The notes: generated by a model from the letters alone, not told the origin. A stretch of 64,000 bases of DNA from an uncultured Chitinophagaceae bacterium (GCA_937907395.1 CALCII010000013.1:434001-498000), one strand, 5' to 3'; positions 42,368-50,951 are shown, numbered from the stretch's first letter. Numbers and translations are program-made.

Positions 42368-42910
42368 ATGCGAAAACTGAGTATGGAAGAGCTGAACCGG
42401 AAATCGGTTGATGAATTCCGGGCGGCAGAAAAAAGCCCTGTGATCCTGGTGCTGGAAAACATCAGGAGTATGCAGAATGTGGGTAGTGTGTTTCGTACGG
42501 CCGATGCGTTTCTGGCAGAAGCTATTTACCTGGTTGGATATACACCCCGGCCACCACACCGTGATATTCATAAAACAGCTTTGGGTGCTACAGAAACAGT
42601 GCAATGGTGTTATTTTCAAACGGCAGCAGAAGCGATTGATGAGCTGAAAGCGAAAGGATTTAAAGTATATGGAATTGAACAGGTGGAAAACAGTATTTCT
42701 CTCGAAGCATTTCAACGTGCCCCACAAGATAAAGTAGCGCTGATTTTCGGAAATGAAGCCGAAGGAGTGGAACAGGAAACCTTACATCTTTGCGATGGAT
42801 GTATTGAAATTCCGCAGTTGGGCATGAAACATTCGTTAAACATTAGTGTGGCGGCAGGGATTGTGATGTGGGAGATGGTGAGGAGTAGCGTGGGGAGTGG
42901 TAAGTTGTAA
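42368..42910 (+). CDS. SPOUT (TrmH/SpoU) family RNA methyltransferase
   Basis: A 180-residue 2'-O-ribose methyltransferase, probably acting on tRNA or rRNA with S-adenosylmethionine. SPOUT motif 1 is NVGSVFRTADAF (about 40-51), motif 2 IFGNEAEGVEQE, and motif 3 IEIPQLGMKHSLNISVAAGIV, forming the knot. It has no extra RNA-binding N-terminal domain, as in the short TrmL/TrmH-like forms. The exact target is unknown. The prenyltransferase gene begins about 75 bases downstream on the same strand. Confidence 0.9.
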   Translation: MRKLSMEELNRKSVDEFRAAEKSPVILVLENIRSMQNVGSVFRTADAFLAEAIYLVGYTPRPPHRDIHKTALGATETVQWCYFQTAAEAIDELKAKGFKVYGIEQVENSISLEAFQRAPQDKVALIFGNEAEGVEQETLHLCDGCIEIPQLGMKHSLNISVAAGIVMWEMVRSSVGSGKL

Positions 42911-42985
42911 TTGATAGGTTATAAGTTAAAAGACGATATGCTGTCAGTTGATATGGTTACTGGTAGCAATAAAAAAAGAACGGGA

Positions 42986-43864
42986 ATGAAGAAATTTAAA
43001 AACTATCTGTCGCTCATTAAATTTTCGCATACGATTTTTGCGATGCCGTTTGCGTTAATTGGATTTGTATTGGGGGTAAGTTCAATCAAAAATGATGATG
43101 TTGAAATTGATTTCAATTTTTACACAGTAACATTTGTCATGGTATTGCTTTGCATGATCTTCGCACGAAGTGCTGCTATGGCGTTTAATCGTTACCTCGA
43201 CAGAAGTTTTGATGCAAAAAATCCACGTACTGCTATACGTGAAATACCGGCCGGTATCATTTCAGCCAATAGTGCACTCTGGTTTACAATTGCAATGAGT
43301 TTGTTGTTTGTTGCAACAACATGGTTCATTAACACACTTTGTTTTGCTTTGTCCCCGGTTGCATTGTTTGTGATTTTAGGATATAGTTTTACGAAACGTT
43401 TCACACCTCTTTGCCATCTCGTTTTAGGCTTGGGATTATCGTTGGCCCCCATTGGAGCATATCTTGCTGTAACAGGTGAATTTGCAGTATTGCCTGTCCT
43501 GTTCTCCTTTACTGTTTTGTTCTGGGTGAGCGGATTTGATATTATCTATGCACTGCAGGATGAGGAGTTTGATAAACAATATGAATTGAAATCGATTCCT
43601 GCATGGCTTGGTAAAACAAAAGCATTAAAAGTTTCTGAGTTGTTGCATCTGTTGGCTGCAGGATGTGTGATTGCTGCCGGATTTTATGGCGGCTTTCAAT
43701 GGTTTTACTGGATAGGTGTGGCTGTATTTACAGCTATGCTTGTGTATCAGCATTCCGTTGTAAAACCAAACGATTTGAGTCGTGTTAATCTTGCATTCAT
43801 GACGGCCAATGGAATTGCCAGTGTGGTCTTTGCCGTATTTGTAATCATAGATATTATATTATAA
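42986..43864 (+). CDS. UbiA-type prenyltransferase (MqnP-like)
   Basis: A 292-residue integral membrane enzyme with about eight membrane segments. The first Asp-rich motif is NRYLDRSFDAKNPRTAIRE (two DxxxD-type Asp) and the second YALQDEEFDKQYE. It transfers a polyprenyl chain to an aromatic or naphthoquinone precursor. In Bacteroidota this type is most often the menaquinone-pathway transferase. ATG 42986 begins the first helix (MKKFKNYLSLIKFSHTIF); the preceding TTG-started 25 codons were rejected. Its stop overlaps the ruvX start by one base (TAATG). Confidence 0.88.
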   Translation: MKKFKNYLSLIKFSHTIFAMPFALIGFVLGVSSIKNDDVEIDFNFYTVTFVMVLLCMIFARSAAMAFNRYLDRSFDAKNPRTAIREIPAGIISANSALWFTIAMSLLFVATTWFINTLCFALSPVALFVILGYSFTKRFTPLCHLVLGLGLSLAPIGAYLAVTGEFAVLPVLFSFTVLFWVSGFDIIYALQDEEFDKQYELKSIPAWLGKTKALKVSELLHLLAAGCVIAAGFYGGFQWFYWIGVAVFTAMLVYQHSVVKPNDLSRVNLAFMTANGIASVVFAVFVIIDIIL

Positions 43865-44274
43865 TGGCACGTATTCTTTGTATCGACTATGGTGGGAAAC
43901 GAACCGGTATTGCGGTTACAGATCCGTTGCAGATTATTGCAACCGGGCTTACAACGATTGATACAAAGGATTTTATCCGTTTCCTGAAAGATTATTTCAG
44001 CAAAGAACAAGTAGAACGGATTATCATTGGCATGCCCCTGAATATGGATGACACTGCCACTCATGCCACGCCACTGGTGATACAGGCTATCAAACAATTG
44101 AAAAAACATTTTCCAGATATGCCTGTAGAAACGGTGGACGAACGGTATACTTCCAAAATGGCGAAAGATGCCATGCTGGAAATGGGACTAAAGAAAAAGC
44201 AGCGACGGGATAAAAAGCTGGTGGATGAAATTGCTGCAACAATTATGCTCCAGGAATACATGGAAAGATTGTAG
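43864..44274 (+). CDS. ruvX: Putative pre-16S rRNA nuclease / Holliday junction resolvase-like protein
   Basis: A 136-residue RNase H-fold protein (YqgF/RuvX family). The N-terminal IDYGGKRTGIAVTDP (7-21) carries the first catalytic Asp, IIIGMPLNMD is the second strand, and VDERYTSKMA and a C-terminal DEIAATIMLQEYME carry the last acidic residue. It is implicated in 16S rRNA 5'-end maturation in bacteria. It is coupled to the prenyltransferase gene by overlap. Confidence 0.93.
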   Translation: MARILCIDYGGKRTGIAVTDPLQIIATGLTTIDTKDFIRFLKDYFSKEQVERIIIGMPLNMDDTATHATPLVIQAIKQLKKHFPDMPVETVDERYTSKMAKDAMLEMGLKKKQRRDKKLVDEIAATIMLQEYMERL

Positions 44275-44300
44275 ATTTCAGATTTGCGATTGCAGATTTA

Positions 44301-44329
44301 TTGCCTGAATAAAGTGTTGCTTATCTTTG
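44301..44329 (+). promoter_or_regulatory. Promoter of def
   Basis: TTG at 44301-44303, 18-base spacer, TATCTTTG at 44322-44329. It lies 71 bases before def. The short direct repeats upstream of it (CAGATTT/CGATTG, 44275-44300) look like low-complexity spacer. Confidence 0.65.
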
Positions 44330-44400
44330 CCGTTTAAAAGTTTACAGATTGAACAGATTTTATACGAAGTCTTCAATCAACAATCATAATAAACAAACAG

Positions 44401-44979
44401 ATGATTCTTCCTATTGTAGCATATGGTGCTGATGTTTTACGGAAAGTTTGTAAGGATATTGATTCCTCTTATCCCGATTTACCAAAACTCATTGAAGATA
44501 TGTGGGAAACCATGTATGCTTCCAATGGGGTTGGGCTGGCGGCACCACAGATCAACCGGGATATTCGTTTGTTTGTGATTGACAGCTCGGTTATGTTTGC
44601 TAATATGGATGAGGAAGAAACACTCGAATACCCGGACACACCGGGAATTAAACAGGTATTCATTAATGCTCATATCGAGGAACTGGCTGGCGACGACTGG
44701 GCTTATAATGAAGGATGTTTAAGTATTCCGAAAATACGGGAAGATGTGTATCGTCCCGAAGAAGTAACCATCCGTTACAGGGATGAATTTTTTAATGAAC
44801 ATATCAAAACATTCGGCGGATTAACTGCCAGAGTGATCCTGCACGAATATGATCATATTGATGGTAAATTATTTATTGATTACCTGAAGCCGTTAAAACG
44901 GAAACTGCTGAAAGGAAGACTCGATGATATTTCCAAAGGTAAAATCAATGTTGACTACAAGATGGTTTTTCCGAAGTAA
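44401..44979 (+). CDS. def: Peptide deformylase
   Basis: Removes the formyl group from the N-terminal Met of nascent proteins; metal enzyme, Fe2+ or Zn2+. The 192-residue protein has GVGLAAPQIN (motif 1), EGCLSIP (motif 2, metal Cys) and HEYDHIDG (motif 3, two metal His and the catalytic Glu). Length is normal. The small secreted barrel gene follows after 7 bases. Confidence 0.96.
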   Translation: MILPIVAYGADVLRKVCKDIDSSYPDLPKLIEDMWETMYASNGVGLAAPQINRDIRLFVIDSSVMFANMDEEETLEYPDTPGIKQVFINAHIEELAGDDWAYNEGCLSIPKIREDVYRPEEVTIRYRDEFFNEHIKTFGGLTARVILHEYDHIDGKLFIDYLKPLKRKLLKGRLDDISKGKINVDYKMVFPK

Positions 44980-44986
44980 TCTGTGT

Positions 44987-45520
44987 ATGAGAAAACTGTT
45001 ACCTCTTTTTTTGTTGCTGATCAGTTTAAAAGCAACTTCTCAGATTGAGATATTAACTGTGGCATCTAAAAAGCCGGATTCAAAGTATATTGTTGGATTG
45101 GGCGCCATGCTGAAGTTTGGGTTTCCTGCCTCTGATGCCGATGAAGTGAGTCTTGAAATCGGTTGTAAGTATATCCCGGAAATTGAATATCCCGACGCAT
45201 ACGGCATTGTTTACATCCCGTTGAAAGTTGGGTACAGATACACACTTGACCGAAGCGGAACAGGTTGGTTTACGGAACCGCAGTTAGGCTATAGCATCGC
45301 AGGTGCAAGATCTTACCAGAACCAGGATGGTATGGATGTTGATGAAAAAGTGAAAGGTCCCGTAGCAGGATTAAGTTTCGGATATTTATTTGAGCCCGGG
45401 AAGCGGGGTACACAATATGAATTGTCACTTCGATATGAATCTGTGTTTTATAATTCAACTACTTTTCAAACAGTTGGGCTGCGGTTATCTCACAACATCA
45501 GTTTCAGACGAAGGGATTAG
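44987..45520 (+). CDS. Small outer-membrane beta-barrel protein
   Basis: A 177-residue secreted protein. Signal peptide LLPLFLLLISLKATS (4-18) is followed by alternating beta strands (GYRYTLDRSGTGWFTEPQLGY, FGYLFEPGKRG) and a terminal strand LRLSHNISF, the usual barrel shape. ATG 44987 starts directly at the signal peptide; a longer in-frame start overlaps def. Function unknown. Confidence 0.75.
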   Translation: MRKLLPLFLLLISLKATSQIEILTVASKKPDSKYIVGLGAMLKFGFPASDADEVSLEIGCKYIPEIEYPDAYGIVYIPLKVGYRYTLDRSGTGWFTEPQLGYSIAGARSYQNQDGMDVDEKVKGPVAGLSFGYLFEPGKRGTQYELSLRYESVFYNSTTFQTVGLRLSHNISFRRRD

Positions 45521-45526
45521 TAAGAT

Positions 45527-46597
45527 TTATTCTTCTGTAAGATTTTTTGCTTTGGTATAACCCCGCCATTTTTCAATAACGGCTTTCATATCTTCTGCAA
45601 TTTCACTTTCAAACAAAACTCTTTCTTTTGTGCGTGGATGTACAAAGCCCAGCGTTTGTGCATGCAAGGCATGACGGGGGCAAATGTTGAAACAATTCTC
45701 AACAAACTGTTTGTATTTTGTATAGATTGTTCCTTTTACAATCCGGTCGCCTCCATACGTATCATCATTAAATAAAGGATGCCCAATGTATTGCATGTGT
45801 ACACGGATCTGATGGGTGCGACCGGTTTCCAGCCTGCATTCTATCAGTGTCGTGTAACCGAACCGTTCCAATACTTTGTAATGCGTAATGGCATCTTTAC
45901 CATGTTCTCCATCGGGATAAGCATCCATGATTTTCCGGTAACGCTGGTGCCGTCCCACATGCGCCCGGATAGTGCCGCTTTCTTCCTTGAGGTCACCCCA
46001 TACAAGTGCAATGTATTTGCGCTCTACTGTATGATCAAAAAATTGTTTGGCAAGATGAAAACTGGCATCCTGTGTTTTGGCTAACACCACCAGTCCGCTT
46101 GTGTTTTTGTCAATACGGTGTACCATACCAAAACGGGGCAGTTCATCTTCAGTAAGTTCTGGCTGCTGTTGTTTCAGGTGCCATACAATCCCGTTTACTA
46201 ATGTGCCATCGGGGTTGCCGCTGCCGGGATGCATTACGAGGCCGGCAGGTTTATTCACTATTACGATCTGATCGTCTTCAAATGTGATATTTAAAGGAAT
46301 AGGCTGTGGTATAATCTCCCTGTCGTCGGGCGACGTATCAGAAAAAGTAATAATCTCATCGCCGGGTTTTACTTTGTAATTGGATTTAACAACCTGGTTG
46401 TTCACGAGTACAAAACCCGTTTCAATAGCCATCTGAACCTTATTCCGGGTAGCGCCTTCAATTTTGGTCATCAGGAACTTATCTACACGCAACGGTTCCT
46501 GGCCCTTTGAAACCACAAAGCGCTTTCGTTCATATAGCTCTTCCGAGCCATCACCGTTTTCTAATTCACTTTCCTGTTCTGGTAATTCTTCTTTCAT
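45527..46597 (-). CDS. rluD: 23S rRNA pseudouridine synthase, RluD type
   Basis: Makes pseudouridines in the helix 69 region of 23S rRNA (by family). The 356-residue protein has an acidic N-terminal 30 residues, an S4 domain (LRVDKFLMTKIEGATRNKVQ), the PSUS domain with GMVHRIDKNTSGLVVLAKT (catalytic Asp in HRIDKNTSG), and the GRTHQIRVHMQYIGHPLFND motif. ATG 46597 is chosen; a TTG 3 codons upstream lies in the promoter box. It is divergent from lipB with start codons 46 bases apart. Confidence 0.95.
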   Translation of the reverse strand: MKEELPEQESELENGDGSEELYERKRFVVSKGQEPLRVDKFLMTKIEGATRNKVQMAIETGFVLVNNQVVKSNYKVKPGDEIITFSDTSPDDREIIPQPIPLNITFEDDQIVIVNKPAGLVMHPGSGNPDGTLVNGIVWHLKQQQPELTEDELPRFGMVHRIDKNTSGLVVLAKTQDASFHLAKQFFDHTVERKYIALVWGDLKEESGTIRAHVGRHQRYRKIMDAYPDGEHGKDAITHYKVLERFGYTTLIECRLETGRTHQIRVHMQYIGHPLFNDDTYGGDRIVKGTIYTKYKQFVENCFNICPRHALHAQTLGFVHPRTKERVLFESEIAEDMKAVIEKWRGYTKAKNLTEE

Positions 46598-46603
46598 GGA
46601 TTG

Positions 46604-46611
46604 CAAAAATA
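46604..46611 (-). promoter_or_regulatory. Promoter -7 box of rluD (TATTTTTG)
   Basis: Exact TAnnTTTG on the minus strand, ending 6 bases from ATG 46597; leaderless or nearly so. Confidence 0.5.
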
Positions 46612-46629
46612 CAGTTCCGTTTCAAAACC

Positions 46630-46637
46630 TAACTTTG
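46630..46637 (+). promoter_or_regulatory. Promoter -7 box of lipB (TAACTTTG)
   Basis: Exact TAnnTTTG, 6 bases before the lipB ATG; the rluD and lipB boxes are only 18 bases apart, facing away from each other. Confidence 0.6.
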
Positions 46638-46643
46638 TAATTC

Positions 46644-47387
46644 ATGAAAGAACAGGTACGATTCAAAGATTTGGGAAAAATGGACTACAAAACCGCATGG
46701 GATCTGCAGGAACAACTCTTGCAGGAGAATGTAGTTGTGAAGTCGAGGTTGCGTGAAATAGATATGGCAAAAACTAAAGGTGAGGAGTTGACGCATACTG
46801 CCGGACTTGCCTCATTAAACACAAAGCATCATTTGCTTTTTGTAGAACATCTGCCGGTGTATACATTGGGTAAAAGCGGCGACATAAAGAATGTTCTGAT
46901 CAGCGAAGAAGAGCGCCTGGAAAAAGGCATTGAATATTTTCCTACAAACAGGGGAGGTGATATTACTTTTCATGGCCCGCAGCAAATTGTAGGTTACCCT
47001 ATTCTTGACCTTGAAAAATTCGAAACGGATATTGGCAAATACCTCCGTAATCTGGAGGAAGTAATCATACATACAATGGCAGAGTATGGATTAAAAGGAG
47101 AAAGAAGTGCCGGTGAAACAGGAGTGTGGCTGGATCCGGAACTGAAAGGGAAAGAACGTAAAATTTGTGCAATGGGGGTGCGTTGCAGCCGATGGATTAC
47201 AATGCATGGCTTTGCTTTTAACGTCAATACAGATCTGAATTATTTTAACTACATCATACCCTGCGGAATTGAAAATAAGCAGGTGACTTCGCTTGAGAAA
47301 GAACTGGGATATAAAGTGGACTTTGAGGAAGTGAAAGAAAAAGTGAAACGAAATTTCGAACAGGTATTTAATGTTCAGCTGTTATAA
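46644..47387 (+). CDS. lipB: Lipoyl(octanoyl) transferase
   Basis: Transfers octanoyl from acyl carrier protein to lipoyl domains of dehydrogenase complexes, the first step of lipoate synthesis. The 247-residue protein has GGDITFHGPQQIVGYPILDL near 95-114, the KICAMGVRCSRWITMHGFA core and PCGIENKQVTSLEKELG with the catalytic Cys and Lys. It converges with the 47382 gene: its stop TAA and the opposite TAA share the palindrome TTATAA. Confidence 0.95.
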   Translation: MKEQVRFKDLGKMDYKTAWDLQEQLLQENVVVKSRLREIDMAKTKGEELTHTAGLASLNTKHHLLFVEHLPVYTLGKSGDIKNVLISEEERLEKGIEYFPTNRGGDITFHGPQQIVGYPILDLEKFETDIGKYLRNLEEVIIHTMAEYGLKGERSAGETGVWLDPELKGKERKICAMGVRCSRWITMHGFAFNVNTDLNYFNYIIPCGIENKQVTSLEKELGYKVDFEEVKEKVKRNFEQVFNVQLL

Positions 47388-48188
47388 CACAGGTTTGGCA
47401 TGGTACATCAGTTCGTCATGGTTGCCAAAGATCCACTCTGTGGCTGAAATTTTGTAAACCAGGCATTTCCATTCATGCCCGTCAGCATTAATAATAACAT
47501 GGTTGTTTTTTATTGAAACAGTGCAAGGTTGCGTTTCGGTTTTGCTGTAATTATAAAAGGTGATTTCTCCTGTAGAACTTTCTCCTGCAGCCGGGTTGAT
47601 TTTGATCTCTTTGATCAGTAGCGTTTCCTGTGCAATCACTCCCGGTTTCGCTTCTTTTTTATAGATGAACCATTTGCCTTGAATAGCTGCCAATGTGAAC
47701 GAAACGGGTTTCTCATACTGTTCAGTTGTAATTGTATTTTTCCCAAATGTTTCATAAGCGAAAAAATCTTTTTTGGCGAATGTGTGTATAAGGCCTTCCT
47801 GGTCGTCCAGCACTAACTGCTTTTCTGTTACTGAAATAATCTTGTAAACATCAGCTGCAACAACAAGAATGTCGCCAGGTTCAATTGAAATGTTTCCTTT
47901 GATAATATTTTTTGTTCCTTCCCGTGTTTCAACTCTATCGGGTTCTGTTACCTGCATCAATAAGGTATCTGTAATAGCAGCTTTTGATTTTTGTTTACCC
48001 GTTCTGCTGATTTCCTGCCATTTGCCAAAGAATTGTTCAATCTTGTAATTAGGCTGTTGTGTGGGAACTGTTTTGTTTACAACTGCAGGCCTGCTTCCTT
48101 GTCTTTTATATTGAGCAGAAATTTGCTGGCTTACCAACAAACAAATAAAAACTAAAAACAAGCAGTAAAAAAAGGAACCCGGTTTCAT
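47382..48188 (-). CDS. Secreted protein of unknown function
   Basis: A 268-residue exported protein with a signal peptide (FYCLFLVFICLLVSQQISAQ, about 7-26). After a linker rich in Pro/Gln/Lys there are two similar beta-rich halves with short strands, such as VVAADVYKIISVTEKQLVL and WKCLVYKISATEWIFG. Both halves have the QFFGKWQEI or IQGKWFIYKKE type of opening, so a lipocalin-like duplication is possible. I do not recognise the family. It is convergent with lipB by six bases. Confidence 0.65.
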   Translation of the reverse strand: MKPGSFFYCLFLVFICLLVSQQISAQYKRQGSRPAVVNKTVPTQQPNYKIEQFFGKWQEISRTGKQKSKAAITDTLLMQVTEPDRVETREGTKNIIKGNISIEPGDILVVAADVYKIISVTEKQLVLDDQEGLIHTFAKKDFFAYETFGKNTITTEQYEKPVSFTLAAIQGKWFIYKKEAKPGVIAQETLLIKEIKINPAAGESSTGEITFYNYSKTETQPCTVSIKNNHVIINADGHEWKCLVYKISATEWIFGNHDELMYHAKPVL

Positions 48189-48245
48189 AAAAGGAATTTG
48201 TCTGATCTAAATTAGAAAGACTTTACCTCATTCGCAACCGTTGCA

Positions 48246-48992
48246 TCAGTTATCTCTTGTGATCAGAAACTTGTTGCGCTCTTTCACCTTTCCATCTTCT
48301 TTGAGTTCAAAATAATACCATCCCGAACGAAGGAATCCGGCTTTGTCCAGCACCAGGTAGGTTTCCGTGATTTGTGGAATTACAAAAATGGGTCGCCCTT
48401 CTTCTTTCAGAATGGTAAGTGAATATTTTTTTTGAATTGCATCCGGCAGACTGATCACTACATTTCCATCGTCTCCTGTAAAAACAAATACCGAGGGTTC
48501 CCAGGCTTTTTTTACCGGTGGTTTTGGTGCAGCAGGCAATACACCTCCCGGTTGGTTATTGCTGTTAATTTCAGCCCCTGTAAACGGGTTAATAGTGGCA
48601 AGTGAATCCTGCTTTTTAACCGGTTGGTTTTTTGTTTTTGGATCAACGATCACTTTTTCTTCTACGGCTCGTTTGGGTTGCGTAAACATATAATTGCTTC
48701 CGTCGAACAAAATGAATATCCGGTAATAACCGCTATCGTTTTTGGCGGTTTTATCGGTATAAGAATATGTTTTTGCATCCGGATTGGGAGAGGAGTGTAT
48801 CGTAATAAAATTCCTGTTACTGTCTTTTGATCTCTGAATATTTATCTGCGCTGCATTTTTAAACGCATTGATCCAGCCCACAGTAATAACACCTTCTTTC
48901 TTTTTAACAGAAAATTTGGGCAACGTATCCTGTTGTGCATATGATGATAGCGTGAAAAACAGGATGACTATGGACAGAATCTTTTTTTTCAT
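48246..48992 (-). CDS. Secreted protein with fibronectin-like fold
   Basis: A 248-residue protein with a signal peptide (ILSIVILFFTLSSYAQ) and an N-terminal beta domain that resembles fibronectin type III (VTIGW-like opening, INIQRSKDSNRNFI, YSYTDKTAKNDSGYYRIF). A Pro/Lys-rich linker and a second beta domain follow, ending GWYYFELKEDGKVKERN. It has a cell-envelope role of unknown kind. ATG 48992 is preferred; an upstream start would overlap the next gene (49042). Confidence 0.65.
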   Translation of the reverse strand: MKKKILSIVILFFTLSSYAQQDTLPKFSVKKKEGVITVGWINAFKNAAQINIQRSKDSNRNFITIHSSPNPDAKTYSYTDKTAKNDSGYYRIFILFDGSNYMFTQPKRAVEEKVIVDPKTKNQPVKKQDSLATINPFTGAEINSNNQPGGVLPAAPKPPVKKAWEPSVFVFTGDDGNVVISLPDAIQKKYSLTILKEEGRPIFVIPQITETYLVLDKAGFLRSGWYYFELKEDGKVKERNKFLITRDN

Positions 48993-49041
48993 GGATGAAT
49001 CAGGCGGCTTCTTTCGTGCTAAAACGCAAATATAATGCCGT

Positions 49042-49938
49042 TCAGTATAGTAATGTTCCGGATGGGAGTGACTTATTTCCCTGCAATCCGCCCGTATGAA
49101 ATACCAGCACATGATCATTATTGGTTAATCGTTTTTTTTCAAAAAGATCAATAACTGCCTGTAACGTCTTTGCGGTATAAACGAAATCAAGAGGAATACC
49201 TGTTTTCTGAAAAAAGATATTCATAAATGAAAACAGGATATCCTCTTTTTTACCATAACCCTTGCCTGCATATTCAAACAGTACTTGTTTTGTTGCTTTA
49301 CTATGTACGGAAAGATGTTTATGGATGAATGATTCCTGTTCTTCAGTTTTGATTCGTAATACCGGAATTCCTAATACAGTTTGGTTGGGGTTGGCGGTTG
49401 CCAATAAACCACGACAGGTGGTGCCTGTTCCGATTGCCGTAACCAGGTGTGTATAAGAACTGAACTCCTGAATCCGTGGCAGTATTTCTTTACATCCTTT
49501 TTCTCCCCATTCATTATCTCCACCTTCGGGTACAAAAAAGTAATCGGGATGGGCAATTAGTTTATTCTCTATTTCAGTTGAATCCCTTTGAAATCCCGAT
49601 CTGGATATGCTGATCAGCTGCATCCCGCATTCCCGGCAAAATTGGAGAGTTGGGTTTAAAAGATCATCTGTTTCTCCCCTGATCAGTCCAATTGAGCTAA
49701 GCCCGGCTTCTTTGCAGGCAAAGGCAGCAGCAGCCAGGTGATTGGAATAAGCACCTCCCATAGTAATGATGCCACTTTTGCCTTGTGCATGACATAGTTC
49801 CAGATTGTATTTCAGCTTGAAAATCTTATTCCCGGAAACAACCGGGTGAAGCAAATCCAATCTGGCAAGTGTAAACGAAAATTGGGGGGCGTTCCCGGAT
49901 TCCCATATTATTTTTTCGAGATTAATCCTTTGCTGCAT
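49042..49938 (-). CDS. PLP-dependent ACC deaminase/D-cysteine desulfhydrase-family enzyme
   Basis: A 298-residue fold-type II PLP enzyme. The Lys-containing PLP site is SGNKIFKLKYNL (the Lys likely at GNK), then GGAYSNHLAAAAFA and the phosphate-binding GTGTTCRGLL. It resembles D-cysteine desulfhydrase/ACC deaminase, which release ammonia and pyruvate or 2-oxobutyrate; the substrate cannot be decided from the sequence. It is divergent from the nucleotidyltransferase gene. Confidence 0.85.
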   Translation of the reverse strand: MQQRINLEKIIWESGNAPQFSFTLARLDLLHPVVSGNKIFKLKYNLELCHAQGKSGIITMGGAYSNHLAAAAFACKEAGLSSIGLIRGETDDLLNPTLQFCRECGMQLISISRSGFQRDSTEIENKLIAHPDYFFVPEGGDNEWGEKGCKEILPRIQEFSSYTHLVTAIGTGTTCRGLLATANPNQTVLGIPVLRIKTEEQESFIHKHLSVHSKATKQVLFEYAGKGYGKKEDILFSFMNIFFQKTGIPLDFVYTAKTLQAVIDLFEKKRLTNNDHVLVFHTGGLQGNKSLPSGTLLY

Positions 49939-49968
49939 GATTACTGCTCGTTACGAATTTTAGTTCCT

Positions 49969-49976
49969 TAACTTTG
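49969..49976 (+). promoter_or_regulatory. Promoter -7 box of the nucleotidyltransferase gene (TAACTTTG)
   Basis: Exact TAnnTTTG, 22 bases before the ATG; no well-spaced -33 TTG. Confidence 0.6.
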
Positions 49977-49998
49977 CGTCCTCAAAAATAGAGATTAC

Positions 49999-50901
49999 AT
50001 GCAGAAGCCTACTTTATTGATTTTGGCGGCAGGAATGGCCAGCAGATACGGAAGTATGAAACAGATCCAGAGTTTCGGACCGGCAGGGGAAACCATCATG
50101 GACTATTCTATCTATGATGCCATCCGGGCAGGATTTGGCAAAATTGTTTTCATCATCCGTAAGGATTTTGCAGATCAGTTTAAATCGATTTTTGAGCCCA
50201 AGCTGAAAGGGAAAGTGGAAGTGGATTATGTGTACCAGTCGCTGGATTCTTTTACAGAAGGATATGATATACCTGCCTCAAGGGTGAAGCCGTGGGGTAC
50301 TGCCCATGCTGTACTTTGTGCAAAAGATGCCATCAAAGAACCGTTTGCAGTGATTAATGCGGATGATTTTTACGGAAGAGATGCATTTGAAAAGGCAGCT
50401 GCTTTTCTTACCGGCGAGTGCAGTCCTTCAACCTATGCTATTATTGGCTATGAACTGGCAAAAACGCTCAGTGATCATGGAACGGTGAGCCGTGGTGTTT
50501 GCCAGGTTGATGAGAATAAAAACCTTGTAAGTATTGCGGAACGTACTAAGATTTACGCAGAGGATGGACGTATCGTGTATGAAGATGAACAAGGGAAACA
50601 TGAAGTTCCTTTTGATTCCAGTGTGAGTATGAATTTCTGGTGCTTCGATGATTCCGTATTTACACTTTCTCAAACTTTATTTAATCAGTTTCTTGCCGAT
50701 CACGGAACTGAAGAAAAATCTGAATTTTTTATTCCTATCGTGGCCGATCATTTCACCAAAGAAAATCTGGGTGTAATCAAAGTAATTCCAACTTCCTCAC
50801 AATGGTTTGGGGTTACGTATAAAGAAGATGCTCCTGCAGTTCAGCATAGTGTAACAGCATTGGTGGAAAGCGGAGCCTATCCTGCTTCTCTCTGGGCTTA
50901 A
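49999..50901 (+). CDS. Sugar-phosphate nucleotidyltransferase-family protein
   Basis: A 300-residue NTP-transferase fold protein. N-terminal LILAAGMASRYGSMKQI (6-22) is the nucleotide-binding loop, with Lys21 as the likely catalytic residue, and PWGTAHAVLCAKDAI and NADDFYGRDAF hold the metal Asp. It probably joins a nucleoside triphosphate to a sugar 1-phosphate; the sugar is unknown. Adjacent genes do not form an obvious sugar pathway. It has its own promoter and terminator. Confidence 0.85.
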   Translation: MQKPTLLILAAGMASRYGSMKQIQSFGPAGETIMDYSIYDAIRAGFGKIVFIIRKDFADQFKSIFEPKLKGKVEVDYVYQSLDSFTEGYDIPASRVKPWGTAHAVLCAKDAIKEPFAVINADDFYGRDAFEKAAAFLTGECSPSTYAIIGYELAKTLSDHGTVSRGVCQVDENKNLVSIAERTKIYAEDGRIVYEDEQGKHEVPFDSSVSMNFWCFDDSVFTLSQTLFNQFLADHGTEEKSEFFIPIVADHFTKENLGVIKVIPTSSQWFGVTYKEDAPAVQHSVTALVESGAYPASLWA

Positions 50902-50915
50902 TTTTAAAATATCAT

Positions 50916-50948
50916 AAAAAATCCCGATTGATTAGATCGGGATTTTTT
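50916..50948. terminator. Bidirectional terminator between the nucleotidyltransferase and pgi
   Basis: Stem of about 12-13 base pairs ending ATCCCGAT / ATCGGGAT with a 7-base loop and T runs on both strands. Confidence 0.88.
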
Positions 50949-50951
50949 TAT

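Noticed and set aside
42911..42985. TTG-started N-terminal extension of the prenyltransferase
   Set aside because: The 25 codons are charged and precede the first membrane helix; ATG 42986 fits the family better.
44275..44300. Short direct repeats (CAGATTT/GATTTGCGATTG) after ruvX
   Set aside because: Too short and degenerate to be a CRISPR or mobile-element mark; probably spacer drift.
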